DNA of 64,000 nucleotides from Streptomyces sp. NRRL B-1140. Lineage in GTDB: Bacteria > Actinomycetota > Actinomycetes > Streptomycetales > Streptomycetaceae. Numbering within the stretch: the first letter of the stretch is position 1; each line of letters opens with the position of its first letter. Under the pieces are notes generated by a model. It searched no databases. It was not told where the DNA came from and saw only the letters and a list, made by a program, of their open reading frames with translations. Where the stretch lies: NCBI RefSeq assembly GCF_001280065.1, contig NZ_LGEA01000091.1, forward strand, positions 496,001-560,000, given 5' to 3'. A program made the translations under genes and the position numbers. Positions 55,429-64,000 of this stretch are shown piece after piece.

Positions 55429-56769
55429 GTGACCGAGACGACTCACCTACAGACCACGCCACCGGGGGACGGGGCCACACCGCGCAGCCCGGAGTACCGG
55501 GTGGCGGTGGACTCCCTGCGCGGACTGCGGCAGGACCTCATGCACGACGCCTTCGCCTACCGGCCGCTGCCGGGCCGGTGCACGGACGGGCGGTTCGCCC
55601 GGCGGCTGCCGGGGCGGCTGCGGGAGTACGTGGCCTGGACGCCGCACGCCCTGATCGTCACGGCGGCCCTGATCTCCGCGGCTCTCGCCACCGTCGACAC
55701 CAGCGGACCCGGGGCGCTGATGGGGCTGTTCTGCGCGGTTCCCGTGCTGCTGACCATGGTGCGGCCGGTGGGGGCGTTCTGGGCGTCCATGGTGTCCACC
55801 CCGGTCGTCGCCCTGCTCGGCAGCCGCTGGTTCGAATGGCCGTGGGCGGCCGGCAGCTTCCTCAGCCATCTGACCGTGCTGACGGTGGTGGCGATACGCA
55901 CCAGGCCCCGCACGGCCGGGTGGATGTGGGTGCTGACGGCGCTGTACGCCATCCTCGCGGACAGCGGCATCGGCCCGACCTCCATGTACGGCAGCAATTC
56001 GGCCGCCATGCTGATCCTCTCGGCGCTGATCCTGCTCAGCGTCACCGTCTGGCACATCCGCCGCCACGCCGAGCAGGAAGTCACCGCCCAGCAGACGGTC
56101 ACCGCCCACGAGCGCTCCCGCCGCACCCTGCTGGAGGAGCGCACGACCATCGCCCGCGAGCTGCACGACGTGGTCGCGCACCACATGTCGGTGGTCGCCA
56201 TCCAGGCGGAGGCCGCGCCCTACCGGGTGGACAACCCGCCACCGGAGCTGGAGAAGGCGTTCGTCACGATCCGGGAGAACGCGGTGGCGGCGCTGACCGA
56301 ACTGCGCCGCGTGCTGGGTGTCGTCCGCGCCGAGGACTACGAGGCCCCGGACGCCCCGCAGCCGACGCTCGCCGACCTGGAGCGGCTGCTGGCCAATGTG
56401 CGGGAGGCCGGGCTGGCCGTCGACAAGGTGGTGACCGGCGCGGTGCGCGAGCTGCCGCAGGGCGTGGAGCTGTCGGCGTACCGGATCGTGCAGGAGGCGC
56501 TGAGCAACACCCTGCGGCACGCGCCGGGCGCGACCGCCCGGGTGGAGCTCGGGTACGTGCTCGGCGGCCTGGGGCTGCGCATCGTCAACGGCCCGCCGCC
56601 GAACCCGAGCCTGATCAAGCCCTCGCCCGGCGCGGGGCACGGCATCACCGGCATGCGGGAGCGGGTGTCGATGCTGGACGGGGAGATGACGGCGGGCCGC
56701 AGCGACGACGGAGGCTACGAGGTGGCGGTGTTCCTGCCGGTCGCCCTGCCGGACGAGGGCGGCTCATGA
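55429..56769 (+). CDS. NarL-type sensor histidine kinase (pair 2)
   Basis: 446 residues from GTG 55429. Five to six hydrophobic helices (about 62-205), then HisKA_3 with IARELHDVVAHHMSVVAIQ and an HATPase domain with QEALSNTLRHAPG and GHGITGMRERV. The His box and ATPase domain are near-duplicates of those in the kinase at 53271. The membrane part has diverged, so the two sense different inputs. Its stop overlaps the start of the following regulator (ATGA). Confidence 0.92.
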   Translation: MTETTHLQTTPPGDGATPRSPEYRVAVDSLRGLRQDLMHDAFAYRPLPGRCTDGRFARRLPGRLREYVAWTPHALIVTAALISAALATVDTSGPGALMGLFCAVPVLLTMVRPVGAFWASMVSTPVVALLGSRWFEWPWAAGSFLSHLTVLTVVAIRTRPRTAGWMWVLTALYAILADSGIGPTSMYGSNSAAMLILSALILLSVTVWHIRRHAEQEVTAQQTVTAHERSRRTLLEERTTIARELHDVVAHHMSVVAIQAEAAPYRVDNPPPELEKAFVTIRENAVAALTELRRVLGVVRAEDYEAPDAPQPTLADLERLLANVREAGLAVDKVVTGAVRELPQGVELSAYRIVQEALSNTLRHAPGATARVELGYVLGGLGLRIVNGPPPNPSLIKPSPGAGHGITGMRERVSMLDGEMTAGRSDDGGYEVAVFLPVALPDEGGS

Positions 56770-57431
56770 CCATCCGGGTGCTGATCGCGGACGACCAGAT
56801 GATGGTGCGTGAGGGATTCTCGGTCCTGCTGAACGCGATGCCGGACATCGAGGTCGTCGGTGAGGCGGTGAACGGCCGGGAAGCCGTGGCCAAGGTCCGC
56901 GAGCTCGCCCCGGACGTGGTGCTGATGGACATCCGCATGCCCGAGCTGAACGGCATCGAGGCGACCCGCGAGATCGTCGCCACCGACGGCGCGGCCAAGG
57001 TGCTGGTGCTCACCACCTTCGACCTCGACGAGTACGTGTACCAGGCGCTGCGCGCGGGAGCCTCCGGCTTCCTCCTCAAGGACGCCTCGGCCCGCCAGCT
57101 CGCCGACGGGGTGCGTGTGGTGGCCTCGGGGGAGGCGCTGCTGGCGCCGTCGGTGACCAGGCGGCTGATCACCGAGTTCTCCAAGCTCTCCGAGAAGCCG
57201 GCCCTGATGCCCTCCGCGCAGGCGGCCTACGGGGATCTCACCGACCGGGAGACGGAGGTGCTGGTGCTCATCGCGCAGGGCCTGTCGAACTCGGAGATCG
57301 CGCAGCGGCTGGTGGTCGCCGAGTCGACGATCAAGACACATGTCAGCCGGATCCTGGTGAAGCTCGGCCTCAGGGACCGCACGCAGGCGGCGGTGTTCGC
57401 CTACGAGGCACGGCTGGTGACGCCGGGGTGA
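56766..57431 (+). CDS. NarL/LuxR-type response regulator (pair 2)
   Basis: 221 residues from ATG 56766. Receiver with D55 (VVLMDIRMPE) and LLKDASARQ; LuxR-type helix-turn-helix near the C-terminus (LTDRETEVLVLIAQGLSNSE and IKTHVSRILVKLGLRD). It shares long identical stretches with the regulator of pair 1, such as KVLVLTTFDLDEYVY versus RVLVLTTFDLDEYVY, so the two pairs arose by tandem duplication and could cross-talk. Confidence 0.93.
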   Translation: MTIRVLIADDQMMVREGFSVLLNAMPDIEVVGEAVNGREAVAKVRELAPDVVLMDIRMPELNGIEATREIVATDGAAKVLVLTTFDLDEYVYQALRAGASGFLLKDASARQLADGVRVVASGEALLAPSVTRRLITEFSKLSEKPALMPSAQAAYGDLTDRETEVLVLIAQGLSNSEIAQRLVVAESTIKTHVSRILVKLGLRDRTQAAVFAYEARLVTPG

Positions 57432-57483
57432 CAGGGGGCGCCGCCCCTGGTCAGAGTGGGGGGTGCCGGGCTAGCGTCCGTTC

Positions 57484-58704
57484 ATGGCAGCTGCTTCCGA
57501 CCTCGGGTTCGACCCGTGGGACCCGGCGTTCCTCGCCGACCCGTACCCCGCCTACGCCGACCTGCGGGCCCAGGGCCGCGTGCGGTACTTCGAGCCCACG
57601 AACCAGTGGCTCGTCGCGCACCACGCGGACGTCTCGGCCCTGCTGCGCGACCGGCGGCTCGGGCGCACGTACCAGCACCGGTTCACGCACGAGGAGTTCG
57701 GCCGCACCGCGCCCCCGCCGGAGCACGAGCCGTTCCACACGCTGAACGATCACGGGATGCTCGACCTGGAGCCGCCGGACCACACGCGGATCCGCCGCCT
57801 GGTGTCGAAGGCGTTCACCCCACGCACGGTGGAGCGGCTGAAGCCGTACGTGCGCGCCCTGGCCGACGACCTGGTGTCCGATCTGGTCGCGGCGGGCGGC
57901 GGCGACCTGCTGAAGGACGTCGCCGAGCCCCTCCCGGTCGCGGTGATCGCCGAGATGCTCGGCATCCCGGAGTCCGACCGGGCCCCGCTGCGCCCCTGGT
58001 CGGCGGACATCTGCGGGATGTACGAGCTGAACCCGTCCGAGGACACCGCGGCCAGGGCGGTCCGCGCGTCGGTCGAGTTCACCGACTATCTGCGCGAGCT
58101 GATCGCGGCGCGCCGCAAGGAGCCCGGCGACGACCTCGTCTCCGGTCTCATCGAGGCCCACGACGAGGGCGACCGCCTCACCGAGCAGGAGATGATCTCC
58201 ACCTGCGTCCTGCTGCTCAACGCCGGTCACGAGGCCACGGTGAACGCCACGGTCAACGGCTGGTACGCGCTGTTCCGCAACGAGGCGCAGCTGGAGCTGC
58301 TGCGCGCGGACCACACGCTGATCCCGTCCGCGATCGAGGAGCTGATGCGCTACGACACCCCGCTGCAGCTCTTCGAACGCTGGGTCCTGGACGAGATCGA
58401 GATCGACGGCACGACGATCCCCCGGGGCGCGGAGATCGCGATGCTGTTCGGCTCCGCGAATCACGACCCCGCCGTCTTCCGGAACCCGTCCGCCCTCGAC
58501 CTGACCCGCACCGACAACCCCCACATCTCCTTCAGCGCCGGCATCCACTACTGCATCGGCGCACCACTGGCCCGGATCGAGCTGGCGGCGTCGATGGGGG
58601 CGCTGCTGGAGAGGGCACCGACCCTGCGGCTCGCGGCGGAGCCGGCGCGCAAGCCGAACTTCGTGATCAGGGGGCTGGAGGCGCTGACCGTGGAGGTGGC
58701 ATGA
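57484..58704 (+). CDS. Cytochrome P450
   Basis: 406 residues. Bacterial class I P450: I-helix oxygen-activation motif LLNAGHEATVN (247-252), ExxR in EELMRY (E286, R289), and haem-binding loop ISFSAGIHYCIGAPLAR with Cys357; the usual Gly after the first Phe is Ser here. The first haem-loop and BC regions are complete. It needs a ferredoxin and reductase encoded elsewhere. The substrate cannot be told; similar Streptomyces P450s hydroxylate macrolides, fatty acids or terpenes. Not obviously in an operon with the regulators upstream (52 bp gap). Confidence 0.93.
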   Translation: MAAASDLGFDPWDPAFLADPYPAYADLRAQGRVRYFEPTNQWLVAHHADVSALLRDRRLGRTYQHRFTHEEFGRTAPPPEHEPFHTLNDHGMLDLEPPDHTRIRRLVSKAFTPRTVERLKPYVRALADDLVSDLVAAGGGDLLKDVAEPLPVAVIAEMLGIPESDRAPLRPWSADICGMYELNPSEDTAARAVRASVEFTDYLRELIAARRKEPGDDLVSGLIEAHDEGDRLTEQEMISTCVLLLNAGHEATVNATVNGWYALFRNEAQLELLRADHTLIPSAIEELMRYDTPLQLFERWVLDEIEIDGTTIPRGAEIAMLFGSANHDPAVFRNPSALDLTRTDNPHISFSAGIHYCIGAPLARIELAASMGALLERAPTLRLAAEPARKPNFVIRGLEALTVEVA

Positions 58705-58852
58705 CCCCTGCCCCGACCCGCACCGGTCACGTCGTCATGTCCCGCCGCCGCAGCCCCGCCGGCCCAGCGGCGGCTCGGACAGGACCATCAGCGCGTTATC
58801 AACTGACTACACCGGGTGGCGGATGGCTCGCATCCCATAGGGAGGGCGCATC

Positions 58853-59452
58853 ATGACACTCATGGCAGAGCGACCGTTGATCAGCGGCACCGAGCCCCGA
58901 GGTGACTTCGAGGAGCTCCTGGGCCTCCTCGACGAGCTGAACGTGCCCAACGGCTACAAGGCCGAGATCGTCAGGGGGAGCATCGTCGTGTCGCCGTGGT
59001 CGAAGGGGTACTACCGCCGCGTCATGCGGCTGGTGTGCAGCCAACTGGAGCCGCATCTCCCCGAAGAGCATGTGATCGAGCGTTCGCCGTTCCTCTACGT
59101 CTTCCCGGAGCACGAGCGGGCCTTCGGGCCGGACATCCACGCGGCGCATGAGCGTGTCTTCGAGACCACGAGCACCCACCTCGACGGCGAAGCCCTGTCC
59201 CTCGTCGCCGAGCTGACTTCCCCCTCGACCCGTTCCGAGGACCTGACCGACAAGGTCGGCGTCTACGCCAAGGCCGGTGTCCCCGTCTACCTGATCCTCG
59301 ACATGCAGGAGCGGCAGGCGGTCGTCTACGGGTCCCCGTCGGGGAAGGGGTACGAGCTGCGCCTCTCCAAGCCCTTCGGTGAGAAGCTCGACATCCCGGA
59401 GCCGTTCGGCTGCACCCTCGACACCGCCGGATTCCTGCCCCCCGGTGACTGA
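58853..59452 (+). CDS. Uma2 family endonuclease-fold protein
   Basis: 199 residues from ATG 58853 (GGGAGG upstream; ATG 58862 is an alternative). PD-(D/E)xK-fold protein of the Uma2/DUF820 family, abundant in Streptomyces. The core elements are the Asp in FGPDIHAAHE, the Glu in VAELTSPST and the Lys in DKVGVYAKAGVPVY, which together form the nuclease-like site. The biological role of the family is unknown. The stop is 1 bp from the end of the convergent diacylglycerol-kinase-like gene. Confidence 0.85.
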   Translation: MTLMAERPLISGTEPRGDFEELLGLLDELNVPNGYKAEIVRGSIVVSPWSKGYYRRVMRLVCSQLEPHLPEEHVIERSPFLYVFPEHERAFGPDIHAAHERVFETTSTHLDGEALSLVAELTSPSTRSEDLTDKVGVYAKAGVPVYLILDMQERQAVVYGSPSGKGYELRLSKPFGEKLDIPEPFGCTLDTAGFLPPGD

Positions 59453-59453
59453 T

Positions 59454-60329
59454 TCACGACACCGCCGGCACCGTCAGCCCCCACGCGCCCTCCCGCACCA
59501 CCCACGTCCGGGTCCGCACCGGACCCGACACCACCGTGTCCGCCCGGTAGCGGAAGTGCGCCCCGGACACCGTCACCGTCCGGCCCTGTGCCAGCAGCGG
59601 TGAGGCCTCCGCGCCCACCGACACCGGTCTGACCTCCACCGACGCGACCCCCGCCGCGGCCGGTGCGACGGAGACCGCCTCCACCGGCTGGTCCAGATCG
59701 ACGAGGGTCTCCCCGTCCACCTCGACCCGCAGCCGGGACGGCCCCGGCTCGGGCAGGGCGGCGAGCCGGGACGGGCGGCCCGCCGGAACCAGGGTCCGGA
59801 CCAAGGACTGGCAGGTCCGCAGCCAGGGGCGGCCCGGGACGTCGTCCGGATCCGGCGCGGCCTCGGCGGTCACTCCGTCCGGCCGCAGCGGCGGTATGCG
59901 CAGCGCGCCGAGCACCACCCCGTCGCTGTCGTCGACCATCAGGTCCATGCGCCGCTCGACCCCGTCGAGCACCGCACGCGCAGCGGCCACCGTCCCCGTG
60001 GGTATCCCCAGCGACCGGGCCAGGGAATGCGCGCCCCCGACCGGCACCACCGACAGCGGGCATCCGGCCAGCTCCCGGTGGCGGTGCAGCAGCGCCACCG
60101 CGCGGATCAGGGTCCGGTCGTCGCCCACCACCACCGGCCGCCGCGAGCCCCGCCGGGCCAGCGCCCGGGCGAATTCGTCCGGCCCGTCCGGCAGGCACAG
60201 CTTGATGCCCGCACCCGCGCCGAGCACGTCTTTCGCGATCCGAACGGACTCGCCGTCCGACCTACGGGCGACCGGGTCGACCACCACCAGCAGCTGCTCG
60301 GACGTCGCGGAAGTCGCCACCTCGGCCAT
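59454..60329 (-). CDS. Diacylglycerol kinase-like protein, degenerate active site
   Basis: 291 residues from ATG 60329. Residues 1-130 follow the DAGK/LCB5 catalytic fold, but the nucleotide-binding GGDGT motif reads VGDDRTL and the PLGTGNDLAR motif reads [14 protein letters not shown], so phosphoryl transfer is doubtful. The C-terminal beta-sandwich (about 135-291), rich in Val/Arg/Gly, is retained. It may bind lipid or regulate instead of acting as a kinase. It is divergent from purA, separated by 186 bp, a pairing I recall as conserved in Streptomyces. Confidence 0.75.
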   Translation of the reverse strand: MAEVATSATSEQLLVVVDPVARRSDGESVRIAKDVLGAGAGIKLCLPDGPDEFARALARRGSRRPVVVGDDRTLIRAVALLHRHRELAGCPLSVVPVGGAHSLARSLGIPTGTVAAARAVLDGVERRMDLMVDDSDGVVLGALRIPPLRPDGVTAEAAPDPDDVPGRPWLRTCQSLVRTLVPAGRPSRLAALPEPGPSRLRVEVDGETLVDLDQPVEAVSVAPAAAGVASVEVRPVSVGAEASPLLAQGRTVTVSGAHFRYRADTVVSGPVRTRTWVVREGAWGLTVPAVS

Positions 60330-60362
60330 GCCTCGCTTCCTCGGGTAGCATCTTTGTGCAAG

Positions 60363-60390
60363 AGCCCCTTGCGCTATTGCGCCAGGGGCT
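60363..60390 (+). promoter_or_regulatory. Hairpin in the purA leader
   Basis: AGCCCCTTGCGC-TATT-GCGCCAGGGGCT pairs over 12 positions with one mismatch and a TATT loop, followed by TCGTCTATTC. It lies 125 bp upstream of the purA start in the divergent region and may be an attenuator or other RNA control element. Confidence 0.45.
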
Positions 60391-60515
60391 TCGTCTATTC
60401 CGGGGCATCCGGTCCGACGGTTGGCGGCCAACGGCGGTCGCGGTGCACGCGGCTGCATATTCTCCGCGTTCGCCCTCGACCATGGACATGCCCCGCCCGG
60501 AAGGGGTGTACGCGC

Positions 60516-61799
60516 GTGCCCGCACTTGTGCTGCTCGGTGCTCAGTGGGGTGACGAAGGCAAGGGAAAGGCCACCGACCTTCTCGGTGGGTCCGTGGACT
60601 ATGTGGTGCGCTACCAGGGCGGCAACAACGCCGGCCACACGGTGGTCGTCGGTGACCAGAAGTACGCACTGCACCTCCTCCCTTCCGGAATCCTGTCTCC
60701 CGGCTGCACGCCGGTCATCGGTAACGGCGTCGTCGTCGACCCGTCGGTCCTGCTCTCCGAGCTGAGCGGTCTGAACGAGCGTGGCGTCGACACGTCCAAG
60801 CTCCTCCTCAGCGGAAACGCGCACATCATCACGCCGTACAACGTGACGGTGGACAAGGTGACCGAGCGCTTCCTCGGCAAGCGGAAGATCGGCACCACGG
60901 GGCGCGGCATCGGCCCGACCTACGCCGACAAGATCAACCGTGTCGGCATCCGCGTGCAGGACCTGTACGACGAGTCGATCCTCACGCAGAAGGTCGAGGC
61001 GGCCCTCGACGTCAAGAACCAGGTCCTCACCAAGCTCTACAACCGCCGCGCGATCGCCGTGGACCAGGTCGTCGAGGAGCTGCTGGGCTACGCCGACAAG
61101 CTCGCGCCGTACGTCTCCGACACCGTCCTGGTGCTCAACCAGGCGCTGGAGGACGACAAGGTCGTCCTGTTCGAGGGCGGCCAGGGCACGCTGCTCGACA
61201 TCGACCACGGCACGTACCCCTTCGTCACCTCGTCGAACCCGACCGCGGGCGGCGCCTGCACCGGCGCCGGCGTGGGCCCGACGAAGATCAGCCGGGTCAT
61301 CGGCATCCTCAAGGCGTACACGACCCGCGTCGGCGCCGGCCCGTTCCCGACGGAGCTGTTCGACGAGGACGGCGAGGCGCTGCGCCGGATCGGTGGGGAG
61401 CGCGGTGTCACCACCGGCCGTGACCGCCGTTGCGGCTGGTTCGACGCGGTCATCGCCCGCTACGCGACCCGCGTGAACGGCCTGACCGACTTCTTCCTCA
61501 CCAAGCTCGACGTCCTCACGGGCTGGGAGCAGATCCCGGTCTGCGTCGCCTACGAGATCGACGGCAAGCGCGTCGAGGAGCTGCCCTACTCGCAGACCGA
61601 CTTCCACCACGCGAAGCCGGTCTACGAGATGCTGCCGGGCTGGAGCGAGGACATCTCCAAGGCCAAGTCGTTCTCGGACCTGCCGAAGAACGCCCAGGCG
61701 TACGTGAAGGCGCTGGAGGAGATGTCCGGCGCCCCGATCTCCGCGATCGGCGTGGGCCCGGGCCGGGACGAGACGATCGAGATCAACTCGTTCCTCTGA
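60516..61799 (+). CDS. purA: Adenylosuccinate synthetase
   Basis: 427 residues from GTG 60516, preceded by GGAAGGGG. It joins IMP and aspartate, using GTP, in the first committed step to AMP. All signatures are present: [16 protein letters not shown] with catalytic Asp and P-loop, NNAGHTVVV with catalytic His, [18 protein letters not shown], and C-terminal GTP-binding [10 protein letters not shown]. The length is normal for the family. Ends at an intrinsic terminator. Confidence 0.97.
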   Translation: MPALVLLGAQWGDEGKGKATDLLGGSVDYVVRYQGGNNAGHTVVVGDQKYALHLLPSGILSPGCTPVIGNGVVVDPSVLLSELSGLNERGVDTSKLLLSGNAHIITPYNVTVDKVTERFLGKRKIGTTGRGIGPTYADKINRVGIRVQDLYDESILTQKVEAALDVKNQVLTKLYNRRAIAVDQVVEELLGYADKLAPYVSDTVLVLNQALEDDKVVLFEGGQGTLLDIDHGTYPFVTSSNPTAGGACTGAGVGPTKISRVIGILKAYTTRVGAGPFPTELFDEDGEALRRIGGERGVTTGRDRRCGWFDAVIARYATRVNGLTDFFLTKLDVLTGWEQIPVCVAYEIDGKRVEELPYSQTDFHHAKPVYEMLPGWSEDISKAKSFSDLPKNAQAYVKALEEMSGAPISAIGVGPGRDETIEINSFL

Positions 61800-61817
61800 G
61801 CCGCCCCGACCTGAGCC

Positions 61818-61856
61818 GGCCGCCCCTCGTGCACACGGGGGGCGGCCCGCTTTTCT
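61818..61856 (+). terminator. Intrinsic terminator of purA
   Basis: GGCCGCCCC (61818-61826) and GGGGCGGCC (61839-61847) form a 9-bp stem with a 12-nt loop, followed by CGCTTTTCTT. One of the few T-rich terminators in the window. Confidence 0.85.
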
Positions 61857-61935
61857 TCCGCCGGGAAGGTTGCCGGGAACGGGCATACGCTGAAGCCGTA
61901 CCCCCATGCGCGTCGGCCAGGAGAAGGTGAGTGCG

Positions 61936-62229
61936 ATGCGCGTACTGCTCAAGGCGTCCATGGACACGGAGAAGGCCAACGAGGCCATCCGCAACGGCAC
62001 CCTGGGGAAGCTGATCCAGGAGTCGATGGAACAGATCAAGCCCGAAGCGGCCTATTTCACCTCCGACCACGGCAAGCGCACCGCCTACGTGGTCTTCGAC
62101 ATGCAGGACAGCTGGCAGATGCCGGTCATCAGCGAGCCCTACTTCCTCCAGCTGGGCGCGGAGATCTCCTACACGCCCGTGATGAACATGGAGGACGTGC
62201 AGAAGGGCCTGTCCCAGCTCGGACGGTGA
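61936..62229 (+). CDS. DUF3303-like small protein
   Basis: 97 residues from ATG 61936 (GAGAAGG upstream). A small alpha-plus-beta protein with conserved-looking VLLKASMDTEKANEAI, KPEAAYFTSDHGKRTAYVVF and LGAEISYTPVMN stretches, resembling DUF3303 and other ferredoxin-fold dimeric proteins. No cofactor or catalytic motif. The function is unknown. Confidence 0.75.
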   Translation: MRVLLKASMDTEKANEAIRNGTLGKLIQESMEQIKPEAAYFTSDHGKRTAYVVFDMQDSWQMPVISEPYFLQLGAEISYTPVMNMEDVQKGLSQLGR

Positions 62230-62238
62230 ACCGCGCCC

Positions 62239-62889
62239 TCAGCTGAAGACGATCATCGACCCCTGGGCCAGGCTGCGGGTCACGGCCGCGTGCAGTCCGA
62301 GCCAGACGTGCCGCTCACGGGCGAACGGGCTCGGATCGTACGGGGCGGGAACGGCGGGTTCCTCCAGTTCCGTCGGGGCGGGCGGGGGCTGGGGGGCCGC
62401 CGGGGGGTTCGCCGGGTCGATCCCGATGGCCGGGGCGACCACCTCCAGTTCCCGCAGCAGGGCGTGCGAGGAGCCCAGCGGACCGCCGCCGGCGAGGAGA
62501 TCGTCGTCGGCGAGCGGCCCGGGGAAGTCGACGGGGACGTAGGCGCCCGCGTGGTCGTAGTGCCAGACCAGGTGCGACTGCTGGGCCGTCGACTCGAACA
62601 TCTCCAGCAGCTGCTCGTAGTCGCCGCCCAGCTCGTCCACGGGCGTCACCGGCAGGCCGCAGACCTGGAGCAGATAGGCGCGGCGCAGGAAGTGCAGCGC
62701 GTCGTAGTCGAAGCCCGCGACCGGGGCGACATCCCCGGACAGCCCCGGCATGTACTGGTACACCGGCACCGGCGGCAGACCGGCCTCGGCGAGCACCTTG
62801 TTGTATTGCGCGAGTTCCTCGGCGAAGGGATTGTCCGGCGTGTGGCACAACACGTCGACGAGCGGTACCAGCCACAGGTCACAGGCCAA
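62239..62889 (-). CDS. Hypothetical protein
   Basis: 216 residues. Conserved-looking N-terminal half (DLWLVPLVDVLCHTPDNPF, MFESTAQQSHLVWHYDHAG), a Pro-rich linker (about 158-180) and a C-terminal helix (RHVWLGLHAAVTRSLAQGS). No signal peptide, membrane helix or known motif. It is convergent with the DUF3303-like gene and downstream of the GntR gene on the same strand. Family not recognised. Confidence 0.72.
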   Translation of the reverse strand: MACDLWLVPLVDVLCHTPDNPFAEELAQYNKVLAEAGLPPVPVYQYMPGLSGDVAPVAGFDYDALHFLRRAYLLQVCGLPVTPVDELGGDYEQLLEMFESTAQQSHLVWHYDHAGAYVPVDFPGPLADDDLLAGGGPLGSSHALLRELEVVAPAIGIDPANPPAAPQPPPAPTELEEPAVPAPYDPSPFARERHVWLGLHAAVTRSLAQGSMIVFS

Positions 62890-63010
62890 AGAGGGCTCCT
62901 CGCTCAGCGCGGTCTTCGGGTAGCACGGTGGTCAAGAAGGGTAGCGGTGCGCCGCTGTCACGGCGCCCGCCGTGCATGTCCCATACCCATACGGACAGCC
63001 GCGACGCGGG

Positions 63011-63712
63011 TCATCCGGTGGCGAGCCGCTCGATCAGGCTGAGGGAGTGCGTGTTGTACGCGGCGATGATCGCCCGGGCGGCGTCGTTGTCGCGGTCGAT
63101 CAGGGCGTCGACCAGCCGGGTGTGACCGGCCCACAGCTCGCCGCGCAGATCGGTGAGCCGGCGCAGGTGCTGGACCGCGCAGACCCAGGTCTGCACGCGC
63201 AGCCGGTTCAGGAAGTCGGCGAGGTAGGGGTTGCCGAAGCACGCGCCGAGCTCACGCCAGAAGCGCAGGTCGTAGCCGATGAGGACGGTGAGGTCACCGG
63301 CCGCGGCGGCCCGCTGGGCCTCCTCGCCGCGCCTGCGGACACCGGCGACGACGGCGGCGTACCGGGGATCGTCCGGCCGCACCGCACCCGGGTGCCCGTC
63401 GGTCAGCGCGAGGAACATGCCCTCGATGACGAGACCGCGCGCCTCGATCATGCCGCGGAAGTCGTCGACCGAGTACTCGTGGACCCGGAAGCCGCGATGC
63501 TGGTCGGCGTCGAGGAGCCCCTGCGCGGAGAGGTCGACGAGCGCCTCGCGCACCGGCGTCGCCGAGACCCCGTACTGCTCGGCGATCTCCTTGACCGTGA
63601 ACTCCTGCCCCGGCTGGAGCCGCCCGGCCAGCACCTCGTCACGAAGCGCGTCGGCGATCTGCTGCCGCAGGGTGCTGCGCGTCACGGCGCCGTTGCCGGA
63701 GCTGGCGGGCAT
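63011..63712 (-). CDS. GntR-family regulator with FCD domain
   Basis: 233 residues from the internal ATG near 63712 (an ATG at 63757 adds 15 residues of basic sequence). N-terminal winged helix (about 12-80) with LRQQIADALRDEVLAGRLQPG and SATPVREALVDLSAQGLL; C-terminal all-helical FCD ligand domain (about 90-225). FadR/VanR-type regulators respond to organic acids and usually control a neighbouring catabolic gene. The gene that follows downstream is the hypothetical at 62239-62889; upstream on the same strand is an aminotransferase, a possible target. Confidence 0.9.
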   Translation of the reverse strand: MPASSGNGAVTRSTLRQQIADALRDEVLAGRLQPGQEFTVKEIAEQYGVSATPVREALVDLSAQGLLDADQHRGFRVHEYSVDDFRGMIEARGLVIEGMFLALTDGHPGAVRPDDPRYAAVVAGVRRRGEEAQRAAAAGDLTVLIGYDLRFWRELGACFGNPYLADFLNRLRVQTWVCAVQHLRRLTDLRGELWAGHTRLVDALIDRDNDAARAIIAAYNTHSLSLIERLATG

Positions 63713-63853
63713 GGTCGGGCGTCTCCCTCGTCGCGTTCGGGTGGCGTGCGCGTACATGGATGTCTACGAGCACGCCACCTTACGCGTTCGAATAAGGCGC
63801 GAGGAGGTCGGTTACTGACGGGTTTACAGGTGTTTACCGTAAGTGTCCGGTGT

Positions 63854-64000
63854 CTACCGCGTGTGCTCGTCCGCCACCGAAAGCGCCGCGTCCAGCACCG
63901 CCAGGCCTTCCTTGAGCTCGGCCTCGCTGATGTTGCAGGGCGGCACGACGTGCGTCCGGTTCATGTTCACGAAGGGCCACAGTCCGCCCTTCTTCGCGGC
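63854..64000 (-). CDS. Class III-type aminotransferase, C-terminal part
   Basis: The last 48 codons of a gene that continues beyond the window (stop TAG 63854-63856). The visible end, NMNRTHVVPPCNISEAELKE then GLAVLDAALSVADEHTR, has the pattern of the C-terminus of class III PLP aminotransferases (acetylornithine, GABA or lysine type). The exact substrate cannot be given from this piece. It lies 97 bp upstream of the GntR regulator region, on the same strand. Confidence 0.6.
   Translation of the reverse strand, partial: AAKKGGLWPFVNMNRTHVVPPCNISEAELKEGLAVLDAALSVADEHTR

Noticed and set aside
59454..62039. Single long minus-strand protein spanning the purA region
   Set aside because: Its upstream two-thirds is the antisense of purA; only the part from ATG 60329 has domain support.

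Overview
The window is high-GC actinobacterial chromosome, almost certainly Streptomyces. Codon third positions are GC-rich, GTG and TTG starts are common, genes overlap by 4 or 8 nt, and several families are typical of the genus (whiJ-type XRE/ATPase/DUF397 trio, NarL two-component pairs, DUF2617, DUF3151, DUF397). The backbone gene order (purA, P450, NarL sensor/regulator pairs, kyn genes, fba, pyrE, aldose epimerase, spermidine-synthase-like gene, aminotransferase) matches, from memory, the SCO3629-SCO3660 neighbourhood of S. coelicolor.

Layout. 1-8.7 kb is backbone: a truncated secreted protein, a YbjN protein, a tail-to-tail OmpR-type two-component pair, a small secreted protein, and a minus-strand operon for a lipoprotein, membrane-fusion protein, ABC ATPase and MacB-type permease. 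8.8-36.2 kb is a 27.2-kb genomic island flanked by 136-bp direct repeats (134/136 identical) of the 3' part of an aminotransferase gene. A wrecked large serine integrase sits just inside the left repeat. 36.0-64 kb is backbone again: the intact aminotransferase, a Gly/Cys-rich membrane peptide, DUF2617, a spermidine-synthase-like protein, an SRPBCC protein, aldose epimerase, pyrE, fba, an MFS exporter, DUF3151, a three-gene tryptophan-to-anthranilate cluster, a solo TnpB insertion sequence, two paralogous sensor/regulator pairs, a P450, a Uma2 nuclease, a degenerate diacylglycerol-kinase-like protein, purA, a GntR regulator and the end of a class-III-type aminotransferase.

The island looks like a defence island. 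It carries a Rad50-like ATPase / small helical protein / TIGR04141-family operon; a whiJ-like regulatory trio; a winged-helix protein; a DUF433 antitoxin with a PIN-like toxin gene broken by one stop codon; a type I restriction operon with an extra, apparently catalytically dead methylase at its head; a two-gene unit of an unknown protein plus a phospholipase-D-type protein; an HNH nuclease; and a membrane protein paired with a small soluble protein that share a glutamine/asparagine-rich motif resembling amyloid-signalling sequences. A palindrome GATAAC-N4-GTTATC occurs upstream of the ATPase operon and again between the divergent restriction and PLD operons, which suggests joint control of three modules.

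Best candidates for something undescribed are the shared-motif membrane/soluble pair (33.2-35.4 kb), the PLD two-gene unit (26.9-31.1 kb), the Rad50-like three-gene operon (9.5-14.1 kb) and the palindrome linking them. All functional statements come from reading the sequence; no database search was run.
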